Origin: Plantactinospora sp. KBS50
GTDB taxonomy: Bacteria > Actinomycetota > Actinomycetes > Mycobacteriales > Micromonosporaceae
DNA length: 64,000 nt
Assembly (NCBI RefSeq): GCF_002285795.1
Contig: NZ_CP022961.1
Location: 4,220,001 to 4,284,000 of the forward strand
Direction: 5' to 3'
Below, piece after piece: positions 56,521-64,000 of the stretch (positions within the stretch are counted from its first letter, which is position 1; each line of letters opens with the position of its first letter). The position numbers were made by a program, and so were the translations under genes. The notes under the pieces are model-generated. The model did not search any database, was not told where the DNA came from, and saw nothing but the letters and a program-made list of their open reading frames with translations.

Positions 56521-57467
56521 GCCGCGCGGCCCGCGAGGCGTACCGGGACTGCCTGCTCTCGCTGCTGGACCGGCATCCGGAGGTGATCTGCCTGGACACC
56601 GACACCGGGCTGTTCCGCCCGGAGCACGCCGCCGCGGCCGGGGACCAGTACCTCAACCTCGGCATCGCCGAGCACAACCTGATGGGGATCGCCGCCGGAC
56701 TGGCCGCCTGCGGGCGCATGCCGTTCGTGAACACGATGGCCGCGTTCGCCACCTCACGCGCGCTGGAGGCCATCAAGATCGACATCGCGTACAACCGGCT
56801 GCCGGTGCGCATCATGGCCACCCACGGCGGTCTCGCCGCCGGCCACCTCGGCCCCACCCACCAGGCCCTGGAGGACCTCGCCGTGCTGCGGGTGCTGCCC
56901 GGGATGACCGTGGTGGTGCCGGCCGACGCGGCGGCCACCGAGGCGTTCGTGGCGCAGAGCCTGAGCCTCGCCGGGCCGCTCTACGTACGGCTCGACCGCA
57001 AGCCGTCGCCGCCGCTGCCCGCGGCCCCTCCCCCGGTCATCGGTCGCGCGCAGACGCTGCGATCCGGCGGCGACGCGGTGCTCGCCTGCTGCGGCCCCTA
57101 CCCGACGCTGGCCTGCCTCGCCGCGGCGGACACCCTCGCCGGGTACGGCGTCGACACCACCGTGCTGAACCTGCACACGGTGCGCCCCCTCGACACCGCG
57201 ACGCTGATCGAGGCGGCGCGACCGGCCGCGCTCGTGGTGACGGTCGAGGAGCACTGGCGCGGCGGCGGCCTCGGCGGCGCGGTGACCGAAGCCCTGGCCG
57301 AGGCGGCGCCGACGAAGGTCCTGCGGCTGGGCATGCCGGACCGGTTCGTCGATGCGGTCGGCAACCAGGAACACCTGCTCAGCCACTACGACATCACCGC
57401 GGAACGGATCGTGACCACGGTCCGCACCGCACTCGACGCGACGGCTCGCGTCGGGACCCACCAGTGA
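56517..57467 (+). CDS. Transketolase, C-terminal subunit
   Basis: Second transketolase half of 316 residues: pyrimidine-binding domain with the activating Glu in YLNLGIAEHNLMGIAAGLA (Glu about 58), FVNTMAAFATSRALE, THGGLAAGHLGPTHQALED, and the C-terminal regulatory-like domain VTVEEHWRGGGLGG. It pairs with the N subunit encoded upstream. The gene ends shortly before the LysW gene. In this setting it lengthens the carrier-bound C5 semialdehyde to C7. Confidence 0.93.
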   Translation: MSRAAREAYRDCLLSLLDRHPEVICLDTDTGLFRPEHAAAAGDQYLNLGIAEHNLMGIAAGLAACGRMPFVNTMAAFATSRALEAIKIDIAYNRLPVRIMATHGGLAAGHLGPTHQALEDLAVLRVLPGMTVVVPADAAATEAFVAQSLSLAGPLYVRLDRKPSPPLPAAPPPVIGRAQTLRSGGDAVLACCGPYPTLACLAAADTLAGYGVDTTVLNLHTVRPLDTATLIEAARPAALVVTVEEHWRGGGLGGAVTEALAEAAPTKVLRLGMPDRFVDAVGNQEHLLSHYDITAERIVTTVRTALDATARVGTHQ

Positions 57468-57481
57468 AGGGACGTCACGCC

Positions 57482-57655
57482 ATGACCACCAAATCGGCCT
57501 GCCCGGAGTGCGCGGACGAGGTGCCGATCAACGATTCGGTACGCCTCAACGAGATCGTCGAGTGCGCCGGGTGCCGGAACGAGTTGGAGATCGTCGCCCT
57601 GAGTCCGGCGGTGCTCGCGCTCGCCCCCGAGGTCGAAGAGGACTGGGGCGAGTGA
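57482..57655 (+). CDS. lysW: LysW amino-group carrier protein
   Basis: A tiny acidic carrier protein of 57 residues. A zinc ribbon is formed by SACPECADEV and VECAGCRNEL, and the chain ends in the diagnostic EEDWGE, whose terminal Glu takes the amino acid. Intermediates stay attached through their alpha-amino group while the side chain is built, and the acid surface of LysW is read by all the enzymes. ATG 57482 is chosen over an in-frame GTG at 57464. The LysY start overlaps its stop by GTGA. The ending EDWGE makes this call very safe. Confidence 0.96.
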   Translation: MTTKSACPECADEVPINDSVRLNEIVECAGCRNELEIVALSPAVLALAPEVEEDWGE

Positions 57656-58671
57656 TCCGCGTCGCTGTTGTCGGCGCGGCCGGGTTCATCGGCGGGGAAC
57701 TGCTGCGGCTGCTCGTCGGCCACCCCGAGGTCGAGGTGACGGCCGCGGTCTCCTCCCGGTTCGCCGGCAAACGGGTCGACGGTGTGCACCCGAACCTGCG
57801 ATCCGCCACCGACCTGCTGTTCTGCTCGATGGACGAGGTGGACGAGGTGGACACCGTCTTCCTGGCCACGCCGCACGGCGCCGCGATGACCCAGATCGAC
57901 CGCTGGATCGGGCACACCAAGCAGGTCATCGACCTCACCGGCGACTTCCGGCTGGCCGACGCCGAGGTCTTCCAGCGCTACTACGGCGCCCCGCACGCCG
58001 CGCCGCACCTGCTCGGCGAGTTCGTTCCCGGGATTCCCGAGCTGCACCGGGAGCGGCTGCGCGCCGCCGACCTGGTCAGCGTGCCCGGATGCATGGCCGT
58101 GGCCGGCGTGCTCTCGCTGCACCCGATCCGGGACCTGATCGGACCGGAGGCCCGCCTGGACGCGCGCACCGGGTCCAGCGGATCCGGCGCCACCGCCGGC
58201 GAGGGCAACCTGCACGCGTTCCGCAGCGGGGCCATGCGGGTGTTCGCGCCGACCGGGCACCGGCACGAGGCGGAGATCGCCCGGCACGTCGGGGTGCGGG
58301 TCACCATGACCGCGACCGGGGTCGAGGCGGTGCGCGGCGTGCAGACGGTCTGTCAGGTCACCCCGAAGCCGGGCGTCGACGGGAAGGCGGTACGCCAGGC
58401 GTTCCGGGAACGCTACCGCGACGAGCCGTTCGTCCGGCTGGTCGCGCAGCAGCGCGGCCGGTACCGGTACCCGGAGCCGAAGATCCTGTCGGGTTCGAAC
58501 TTCTGCGACGTCGGGTTCGCGTTCGACGAGGACACCGGCCGGTTGATCACCATCGCGGCGCTGGACAACCTCATGAAGGGCGGCGCCGGCAACGCGGTCC
58601 AGTGCCTGAACATCCGCATGGACTGGCCGGAGACCCTCGGCCTGTCCTTCCCCGGCCTGCACCCCGCCTAG
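57652..58671 (+). CDS. lysY: LysY-type semialdehyde dehydrogenase (ArgC family)
   Basis: A 339-residue reductase of the N-acetyl-glutamyl-phosphate reductase family. The NADPH site is VAVVGAAGFIGGELLRLL, the catalytic Cys lies in VSVPGCMAVAGVL (about 147), and TGSSGSGATAGEGN and GSNFCDVGFAF follow. It reduces the LysW-bound acyl phosphate to the semialdehyde, the acceptor for the transketolase. The GTG start overlaps LysW. ArgC for arginine is the alternative, excluded by the LysW, LysX and LysZ neighbours. Confidence 0.92.
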   Translation: MIRVAVVGAAGFIGGELLRLLVGHPEVEVTAAVSSRFAGKRVDGVHPNLRSATDLLFCSMDEVDEVDTVFLATPHGAAMTQIDRWIGHTKQVIDLTGDFRLADAEVFQRYYGAPHAAPHLLGEFVPGIPELHRERLRAADLVSVPGCMAVAGVLSLHPIRDLIGPEARLDARTGSSGSGATAGEGNLHAFRSGAMRVFAPTGHRHEAEIARHVGVRVTMTATGVEAVRGVQTVCQVTPKPGVDGKAVRQAFRERYRDEPFVRLVAQQRGRYRYPEPKILSGSNFCDVGFAFDEDTGRLITIAALDNLMKGGAGNAVQCLNIRMDWPETLGLSFPGLHPA

Positions 58672-58678
58672 GAGAGCC

Positions 58679-59542
58679 GTGACCAGAGTGCTGACGGTCG
58701 TCAAGTGCGGCGGGAACCCGGCGGTGGACTCCGCGGGCGTCTGCGCCGACGTCGCCCGGCTCGTCGACCGGGGCGAGTCCGTCGTCCTGGTGCACGGCGG
58801 CTCCGGCGAGATCGCCCGGCTGGCCGGGAGGCTGGGCGTGCCGCAGCGCACCCTGGTCGCCCCGGACGGGGTGTCGGCCCGGTACACCGATCCGGCGATG
58901 CTGGAGGTCGTCGTGCTCGCGCTGGCCGGGGCGGTCAAACCGGCGATCGTCGCCACGCTGTCCCGCCTCGGGGTGCCCGCCGTCGGCCTCACCGGCCTCG
59001 ACGGCGGCATGCTGCGGGCGAGCCGCAAACGGGCGCTCCGGGCGGTGGTGGACGGCCGCACCGTGCTGGTGCGGGACAACCACAGCGGCCGGATCGTCGC
59101 CGTCCGCACCGGACTGCTGGACGGCCTGCTGCGGTCCGGTTTCGTGCCGGTTGTCTCGCCGCCCGCGATCGACGAGCACGGCCGGGCGGTGAACGTCAAC
59201 GCCGACCGCGTGGCGGCGGCGCTCACGGTGGCGCTCGGCGCCGACCGGCTGGTGCTGCTGACCGGCGCGCCGGGCGTGCTCGCCGATCCCGGGGACGACA
59301 GCAGCGTGCAGCGCAGCTACGAGGTGCCCCCGACCGGGGCACCCGGATCCGTCGCCGGCGGCGGCATGGCGCTCAAACTCATCGCCGCCCGCGACGCCCT
59401 GGCCGGCGGGGTGCCGTCGGTGCGGATCGCCGACGGACGGGTGCCCGATCCGATCAGCCGGGCTCTGGCCGGGTCCGGAACAACGGTGACCATGGCCGGC
59501 GCCCTGTCGGCGGCCGGCCGCTCCGCACGAAAGGGGAACTGA
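58679..59542 (+). CDS. lysZ: LysZ-type amino-acid kinase (acetylglutamate kinase family)
   Basis: A 287-residue kinase of the acetylglutamate kinase family: VVKCGGNPA (ATP loop), VLVHGGSGEIARLAGRLG (substrate loop), GLTGLDGGML, VNVNADRVAAALTVALG and a C-terminal AGGGMALKL. LysZ phosphorylates the side-chain carboxylate of the LysW-bound amino acid. GTG start, with AGGAGAG overlapping the LysY stop. Order LysW-Y-Z is conserved with other carrier-protein operons. Confidence 0.92.
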   Translation: MTRVLTVVKCGGNPAVDSAGVCADVARLVDRGESVVLVHGGSGEIARLAGRLGVPQRTLVAPDGVSARYTDPAMLEVVVLALAGAVKPAIVATLSRLGVPAVGLTGLDGGMLRASRKRALRAVVDGRTVLVRDNHSGRIVAVRTGLLDGLLRSGFVPVVSPPAIDEHGRAVNVNADRVAAALTVALGADRLVLLTGAPGVLADPGDDSSVQRSYEVPPTGAPGSVAGGGMALKLIAARDALAGGVPSVRIADGRVPDPISRALAGSGTTVTMAGALSAAGRSARKGN

Positions 59543-59544
59543 CG

Positions 59545-59739
59545 ATGGACCGCACCTACCTCGTGGTCGTCAACGACGAGGAGCAGTACTCGATCTGGGA
59601 CGCCGACCGCGACCTGCCGGCCGGGTGGCGCGGCGAGGGCTTCCGCGGCCCCGAGGCCGACTGCCTGGCCCACATCGAACAGATCTGGACCGACATGCGT
59701 CCGCTCAGCCTGCGCCGCGCCATGGCGTCGGGCGCCTGA
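59545..59739 (+). CDS. MbtH-like protein
   Basis: A 64-residue MbtH-family helper that binds NRPS adenylation domains and keeps them soluble and active. The family pattern is complete: VVVNDEEQYSIWDADRDLP, GWRGEGFRGPEADCLAHI and WTDMRPLSLRRAM. It lies two bases behind LysZ and 48 bases ahead of a large NRPS gene, its likely client. ATG 59545 follows AAGGGGA. Confidence 0.97.
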   Translation: MDRTYLVVVNDEEQYSIWDADRDLPAGWRGEGFRGPEADCLAHIEQIWTDMRPLSLRRAMASGA

Positions 59740-59787
59740 CCCCCGGCACCACCGATCAAGCCGCCACCACCAAAGAGAGCGTGCCTG

Positions 59788-62700
59788 ATGATCCTCGACC
59801 AGTTCCATTCCCGCATCATCCAGGCGCCGGACGCGATCGCCGTGCAGGATGGCGACCGGCAACTCACGTACCTGGAGTTGGCCGGACACGCCAGCGGCCT
59901 GGCGGCCCGGCTCACCCGGCGTGGGGTCCGACCGGGTGACGTGGTCGCCGTCTACGTCGACCGGTCCGCCGAGATCGTCGTCGCCGAGCTGGCCGTGCTG
60001 CTGGCCGGCGCGGCCTACGTACCGCTCGATCCGGCCCATCCGAGCACGCGGACCACGGAGCTGCTGGGCCTGTCCGGGGCCGCCGCGGTGATCACCACCG
60101 GGCCGCTGCTGTCGGCCGGCGTGCAGCTGCGCGATCCCGAGGTCGTCGACCTGGCGCGGGCGCCCGTCGAGGGCTACCTGCCGGTCCCGCGACCGGACGA
60201 CGAGGCGCTTGCCTACGTCATCTTCACCTCGGGCTCGACCGGGCGGCCCAAGGCGGCCGCGGTCCGCCACGGTGGCCTCGCGAACCTCATGCGCTGGCAC
60301 GAGGACACCTTCGGCCTGCGCCCCGGGGACCGCACGACGCTGCTGTGCGCCCCCGGATTCGACGTCTCGGTGTGGGACACCTGGCCGACGCTGGCGGCCG
60401 GCGGCACGCTGGTGGTGCCCCCCGCGGCCGTGCGCGCCTCGCCGCCGGACCTGGTCGGCTGGCTGGCCGACGAGCGGATCACCGCGACCTTCCTGCCCAC
60501 GCCGCTGGCCGAGGCGGTGCTCGACCTGCCGTGGCCGGCGCACACCACGCTGCGGTGGATGCACACCGGCGGCTCCGCGCTGCAGCGCGGCGTGTCACCC
60601 GGCCTGCCGTTCACCCTTGTCAACGTGTACGGCCCGGCCGAGTGCACGGTGGCCGCGACGACCACCGCGGTGCCTGCGGGCGGCCCGGTGCCGCCGCCGA
60701 TCGGCGTACCGCTGGACGGCGTGCGCTGTTACGTGCTCGACGGTTTCGACCCGGTACCCGACGGCGAGCCCGGCGAGATGTGCCTGGCCGGCGCGTGCGT
60801 GGCCCGGGGCTACCTGAACGAGCCGGCCGCCACCGCGCGGTCGTTCGTACCCGACGTCACGGTCCCGGGCCAGCGGATGTACCGCACCGGAGACCTGGTC
60901 CGCCGCCGGCCCGACGGGGTCTTCGAATACCTCGGCCGGCTCGACGACCAGGTCAAGATCCGCGGCTTCCGGATCGAGCCCGGCGAGATCGCGGCCGTCC
61001 TGCGGCAGCATCCGGCCGTCCGGGAGTCCTACGTGGCCACCCGGCGCACCGGCTCCGCCGACCCGGTGCTGCACGCCTACGTCGCCGCGGACGCCACCCC
61101 GGCCGAGCTGATCGCGTTCGTGGCGGCCCGGCTGCCCGAATACATGGTGCCGGCGGCCGTCGTCGTGCTGCCCGCGCTGCCGATGACGGCCAACGACAAG
61201 GTGGACCGGGACGCGCTGCCCGAACCCGACCGGGTGGCCGCCGGCCTGGCCTCGGTGGCGGCGCCGCAGCGCACGCGGACCCAGGGCGCGGTGGCCGGGA
61301 TCGTGTCCGACCTGCTCGGTGGCGTGGCGGTCGGCGCCGACGACGACTTCTTCGCCCTCGGCGGCAACTCGCTTCTGCTCGGACGGCTCTCGACCCGGAT
61401 CGCCGCCGAACTCGACGCGAAGCTCAGCCTGGCCGAGCTGGCCTGCGCCGGCACGATCGCCGCGTTCGCCGACCTGGTCGACGAGCGGACCGGCCGCGCG
61501 GGGGTGGACAGCGGCCTGGACCTGGACCTTGCGGCCCCACCGGCCCCGCCGCCGGTCACCCGGGCCGACCGCGACCGGCCGATCCCCCTGTCGTTCCAGC
61601 AGAAACGGGTGTGGTTCTTCACCGAGCTGGCCCCGGACAACATCGCCTACAACTTCCAGGCCACCGTGTCGCTGCACGGCGACGTGGACACCGGGGCCTT
61701 CCGCGCCGCGCTCGACGAGATCGTGCGCCGGCACGAGATGCTGCGGACCGCCTTCGTCAGCATCGACGGCGTCGCGGTGCAGCGGCCGGTCGCAAGCGTC
61801 GCCGCGCCGCTGCGCGTGCTGGACGTGCCGCGCGAGCGGGCCGACGACGTGGTCGCCGCCGAACTGGCCCGGCCGTTCGACCTGACCAGCGCCCCGCTGG
61901 CCCGCTGGCTGCTGCTGCGCCACGGGGACGGCGAGAACACGTTCGTCCACGTCGAGCACCACTTCATCCACGACGGCTGGTCACTCGCGGTGTTCCTGTC
62001 CGAGCTGTCGGCGCTCTATCCGGCGTTCGCCGCCGGCCGGCCGTCGCCCCTGCCGGAGCTGGCCGTCCAGTACGCGGACTACGCGATCTGGCAGCGGGAG
62101 TGGATGGACGGCGACGTACTGAAGGCCCACGTCGACCACTGGGGCACCCGGCTGGCCGGCGCGTCGGACCGGCTGGAGCTGCCGGCCGACCACCCGCGAC
62201 CGCCGGTGATGAGCCTGCGCGGCGCGGCGCCGCGGATCAAGGTCCCGGCCGAGCTGGCCCGCGCGCTGCGCGCGTTCAGCCGGCAGCACCGGGTGTCGCT
62301 GTTCTCGACCATGTACACCGCCTTCGCCGCCCTGCTGCACCGGTACACCGGGCAGCGGGACCTGCTGGTCGGCACCGGCATGGCCAACCGGAGCCTGCCC
62401 GAACTCCAGCCGCTGCTGGGCATGATCGTCAACACGGTCGTCCTGCGGACCCGGCCGCACGGCCGGATGTCGTTCAGCGACCTGCTCGGCCAGGTCCAGG
62501 AGACCGTGCTCGACGCGCTGGCATGGTCGGAAACCCCGCTGGACACGGTGATCGATGCGATCGGGCCGGAACGCGACTCCTCGCGGCTGCCGCTGTTCCA
62601 GGTCATGTTCAGCTTCCACGACTCGGCCGTGCCCGACCTCGACTTCGGCGGCCTCACCGGCGCGGTCACCGAGCGGGCCAACGGCTCGGCCAAGGCCGAC

Positions 62701-64000
62701 CTCAACATCATCGTGGTGCCGCGCGGGGCGCAGCGGGTGGGCCGGGAGTCCCGGCCCGAGGACGACGACCTGAACCTGATCTGGGAGTACTCGACCGACC
62801 TGTTCGACGCCTCGACCATGTCCCGGATGGCCAAGCACTACCTGAACCTGCTCGCCGACGCCCTGGCCCGACCGGACACCGCGACCGACCGGCTGCGGCT
62901 CATCCCGGACGACGAGTCGGGGCTGCTGGAACGCTGGAGCCGCGGGCCGGCGGTGCCCGAGGCCGGGCCGGGCCGGACGATCCCCGCCCTGTTCGCGGCC
63001 CAGGTCGCGATCCGGCCGGACGCGACGGCGCTGGTGTTCGGCGCCGAATCCATGACCTACGCGGAGCTGGACCGGCGCAGCAACGCCCTGGCCGCTCGGC
63101 TGCGCCGGCGCGGGGTGGTCGCCGACGTGCCGGTCGCGGTGGCGATCGAGCGCGGCCCCGACCTCGTGGTGGCGCTGCTGGCCGTGTCGAAGGCCGGCGG
63201 CGCGTACCTGCCGATCGAGGCGGGCAGCCCGGCGCCCCGGGTGGCGGCCATGATCGCCGCCGCGGGCGCCCGGCTGCTGCTGGCGACGCGGTCCACCGAC
63301 CTGGCCGAGATCCCCGGGGTGGACACGGTGCGCGTCGACGCCGGAGCCACCGACGCCGAGCCCACCGACGCCGCCGAGCGCGCCGAGCCCGACGCCGCCG
63401 ACGATCGGACGCCGCCACCGGACCTGTCCCACCCGGACAGCCTGGCCTACATCAGCTTCACCTCGGGCTCGACCGGCGTACCGAAGGGTGTCGCCGTGCC
63501 ACACCGCGGTGTGGTGCGGCTCGTCCACGACCCGGCGTTCGCCCCGCTCGGCCCGGGCCAGCGGCTCCTGCACTTCGCCCCGGTCGCGTTCGACGCCTCC
63601 ACCTGGGAACTGTGGGGCGCGCTGCTGACCGGCGCGACGGTGGTGATCGCGCCACCCGGCCCGCTCGGGCTGCCGGAGATCGCCGCCCTGCTGCGCACCG
63701 CCGACGTGACGGTCGCGTGGCTCACCGCCGGCCTGTTCCACCAACTGGCCGAGGCGGATGTGGCGGCCCTCGCCGGCGTACCCGTCCTGCTGGCCGGCGG
63801 CGACGCGCTCAGCCCCGGCACGGTGCGTGCCGTGCTGTCGGCCCGCGACCACCGGCCGCTGGTCAACGGGTACGGCCCGACCGAGAACACCACGTTCACC
63901 ACGTGCCACGTGGTGACCGACCCGGACCAGGTGGCCTCGACGATGCCGATCGGCCGCCCGATCCAGGGCACCACCGTGCACCTGTTCGACGAGAGCGGCC
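59788..64000 (+). CDS. Multimodular NRPS A-PCP-C-A..., cut by window end
   Basis: At least 1404 residues, open to the last base. First A domain (about 1-490: VIFTSGSTGRPKA, VYGPAECTVAAT, YRTGDLVRRR, TANDKVDRD). PCP (about 505-575, DDFFALGGNSLLLGRL). C domain (about 600-1040, VEHHFIHDGWS). Second A domain from about 1070 (ISFTSGSTGVPKGVAV, GYGPTENTTF). No C domain precedes the first A, so this protein can start a chain. Pocket positions read by eye are D-V-W-F-H-G-V-V-A-K for the first (no known match) and D-A-W-W-L-G-G-T-F-K for the second, close to the valine codes (DAFWIGGTFK). Valine next to an azabicyclic amino acid is known from ficellomycin. ATG 59788 is chosen. Confidence 0.93.
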   Translation, partial: MILDQFHSRIIQAPDAIAVQDGDRQLTYLELAGHASGLAARLTRRGVRPGDVVAVYVDRSAEIVVAELAVLLAGAAYVPLDPAHPSTRTTELLGLSGAAAVITTGPLLSAGVQLRDPEVVDLARAPVEGYLPVPRPDDEALAYVIFTSGSTGRPKAAAVRHGGLANLMRWHEDTFGLRPGDRTTLLCAPGFDVSVWDTWPTLAAGGTLVVPPAAVRASPPDLVGWLADERITATFLPTPLAEAVLDLPWPAHTTLRWMHTGGSALQRGVSPGLPFTLVNVYGPAECTVAATTTAVPAGGPVPPPIGVPLDGVRCYVLDGFDPVPDGEPGEMCLAGACVARGYLNEPAATARSFVPDVTVPGQRMYRTGDLVRRRPDGVFEYLGRLDDQVKIRGFRIEPGEIAAVLRQHPAVRESYVATRRTGSADPVLHAYVAADATPAELIAFVAARLPEYMVPAAVVVLPALPMTANDKVDRDALPEPDRVAAGLASVAAPQRTRTQGAVAGIVSDLLGGVAVGADDDFFALGGNSLLLGRLSTRIAAELDAKLSLAELACAGTIAAFADLVDERTGRAGVDSGLDLDLAAPPAPPPVTRADRDRPIPLSFQQKRVWFFTELAPDNIAYNFQATVSLHGDVDTGAFRAALDEIVRRHEMLRTAFVSIDGVAVQRPVASVAAPLRVLDVPRERADDVVAAELARPFDLTSAPLARWLLLRHGDGENTFVHVEHHFIHDGWSLAVFLSELSALYPAFAAGRPSPLPELAVQYADYAIWQREWMDGDVLKAHVDHWGTRLAGASDRLELPADHPRPPVMSLRGAAPRIKVPAELARALRAFSRQHRVSLFSTMYTAFAALLHRYTGQRDLLVGTGMANRSLPELQPLLGMIVNTVVLRTRPHGRMSFSDLLGQVQETVLDALAWSETPLDTVIDAIGPERDSSRLPLFQVMFSFHDSAVPDLDFGGLTGAVTERANGSAKADLNIIVVPRGAQRVGRESRPEDDDLNLIWEYSTDLFDASTMSRMAKHYLNLLADALARPDTATDRLRLIPDDESGLLERWSRGPAVPEAGPGRTIPALFAAQVAIRPDATALVFGAESMTYAELDRRSNALAARLRRRGVVADVPVAVAIERGPDLVVALLAVSKAGGAYLPIEAGSPAPRVAAMIAAAGARLLLATRSTDLAEIPGVDTVRVDAGATDAEPTDAAERAEPDAADDRTPPPDLSHPDSLAYISFTSGSTGVPKGVAVPHRGVVRLVHDPAFAPLGPGQRLLHFAPVAFDASTWELWGALLTGATVVIAPPGPLGLPEIAALLRTADVTVAWLTAGLFHQLAEADVAALAGVPVLLAGGDALSPGTVRAVLSARDHRPLVNGYGPTENTTFTTCHVVTDPDQVASTMPIGRPIQGTTVHLFDESG

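Noticed and set aside
50773-58671. Reading LysX, LysY, LysZ and LysK as primary arginine or lysine biosynthesis
   Set aside because: The LysW carrier, split transketolase, sulfotransferase, MbtH and NRPS neighbours make a dedicated secondary pathway far more likely.

Overview
The window is very GC-rich actinomycete DNA. It uses GTG and TTG starts often, packs genes tightly with ATGA or GTGA overlaps, and carries SARP, LAL-type LuxR and NB-ARC regulators. All of this fits an antibiotic-producing actinobacterium; Micromonosporaceae is my best guess, from gene style only. No tRNA, rRNA, CRISPR array or insertion sequence was seen. Practically every gene belongs to secondary metabolism, its regulation or its export.

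Left part (1-34 kb). Two LAL regulators run rightwards (1-2406, 2721-5575). A leftward operon encodes a SARP, a type II thioesterase and an odd thioesterase-like protein with Cys in place of the nucleophile Ser. A rightward operon (8431-17611) encodes a C-A-T NRPS module with a glycine-like pocket, a KS-AT-(dead KR)-ACP PKS module, an E2-like acyltransferase and an alpha/beta hydrolase; the last two look like the pair used in tetronate/tetramate formation. Then come a flavoprotein of the aromatic-hydroxylase type and a secreted allene-oxide-cyclase-like barrel related to the spiro-ring [4+2] cyclases, a third LAL regulator, MFS/TetR/ABC export genes and a small lipocalin-like barrel. A second, inverted copy of the secreted barrel gene follows. 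Next is a three-gene C5N cassette (amide synthetase, 5-aminolevulinate synthase, acyl-CoA ligase) for a 2-amino-3-hydroxycyclopent-2-enone end group.

Regulatory hinge (34-40 kb). It holds an AfsR-like SARP/NB-ARC protein, a second Cys-nucleophile thioesterase-like protein, a free carrier protein coupled to an orphan response regulator, and an XRE/NB-ARC regulator.

Right part (40.5-64 kb). Two divergent operons share a start region near 51.65-51.88 kb. The leftward one encodes LysX, LysK, a C-A-T NRPS, a thioesterase/acyl-CoA dehydrogenase/acyl-CoA dehydrogenase fusion, a P450, a GNAT and an MFS exporter. The rightward one encodes a sulfotransferase, two proteins that I match to the aziridine-forming pair AziU3/AziU2 (Vzb10/11), a DegT-type aminotransferase, a split transketolase, the carrier LysW, LysY, LysZ, MbtH and a multimodular NRPS (A-T-C-A...) that runs off the window. 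Together they encode a complete amino-group-carrier-protein route to a diaminodihydroxyheptanoic-acid-like amino acid, its sulfation and closure to an aziridine, and peptide assembly, as known for vazabitide, azinomycin and ficellomycin.

The chemistry that is unusual in combination is spirotetramate-type cyclisation, a C5N cap and a LysW-borne aziridine amino acid, all within 64 kb. Whether this is one hybrid pathway or two abutting clusters cannot be settled from sequence alone. Five genes or gene parts carry one-base losses in G/C runs, which most likely are sequencing errors rather than true mutations.
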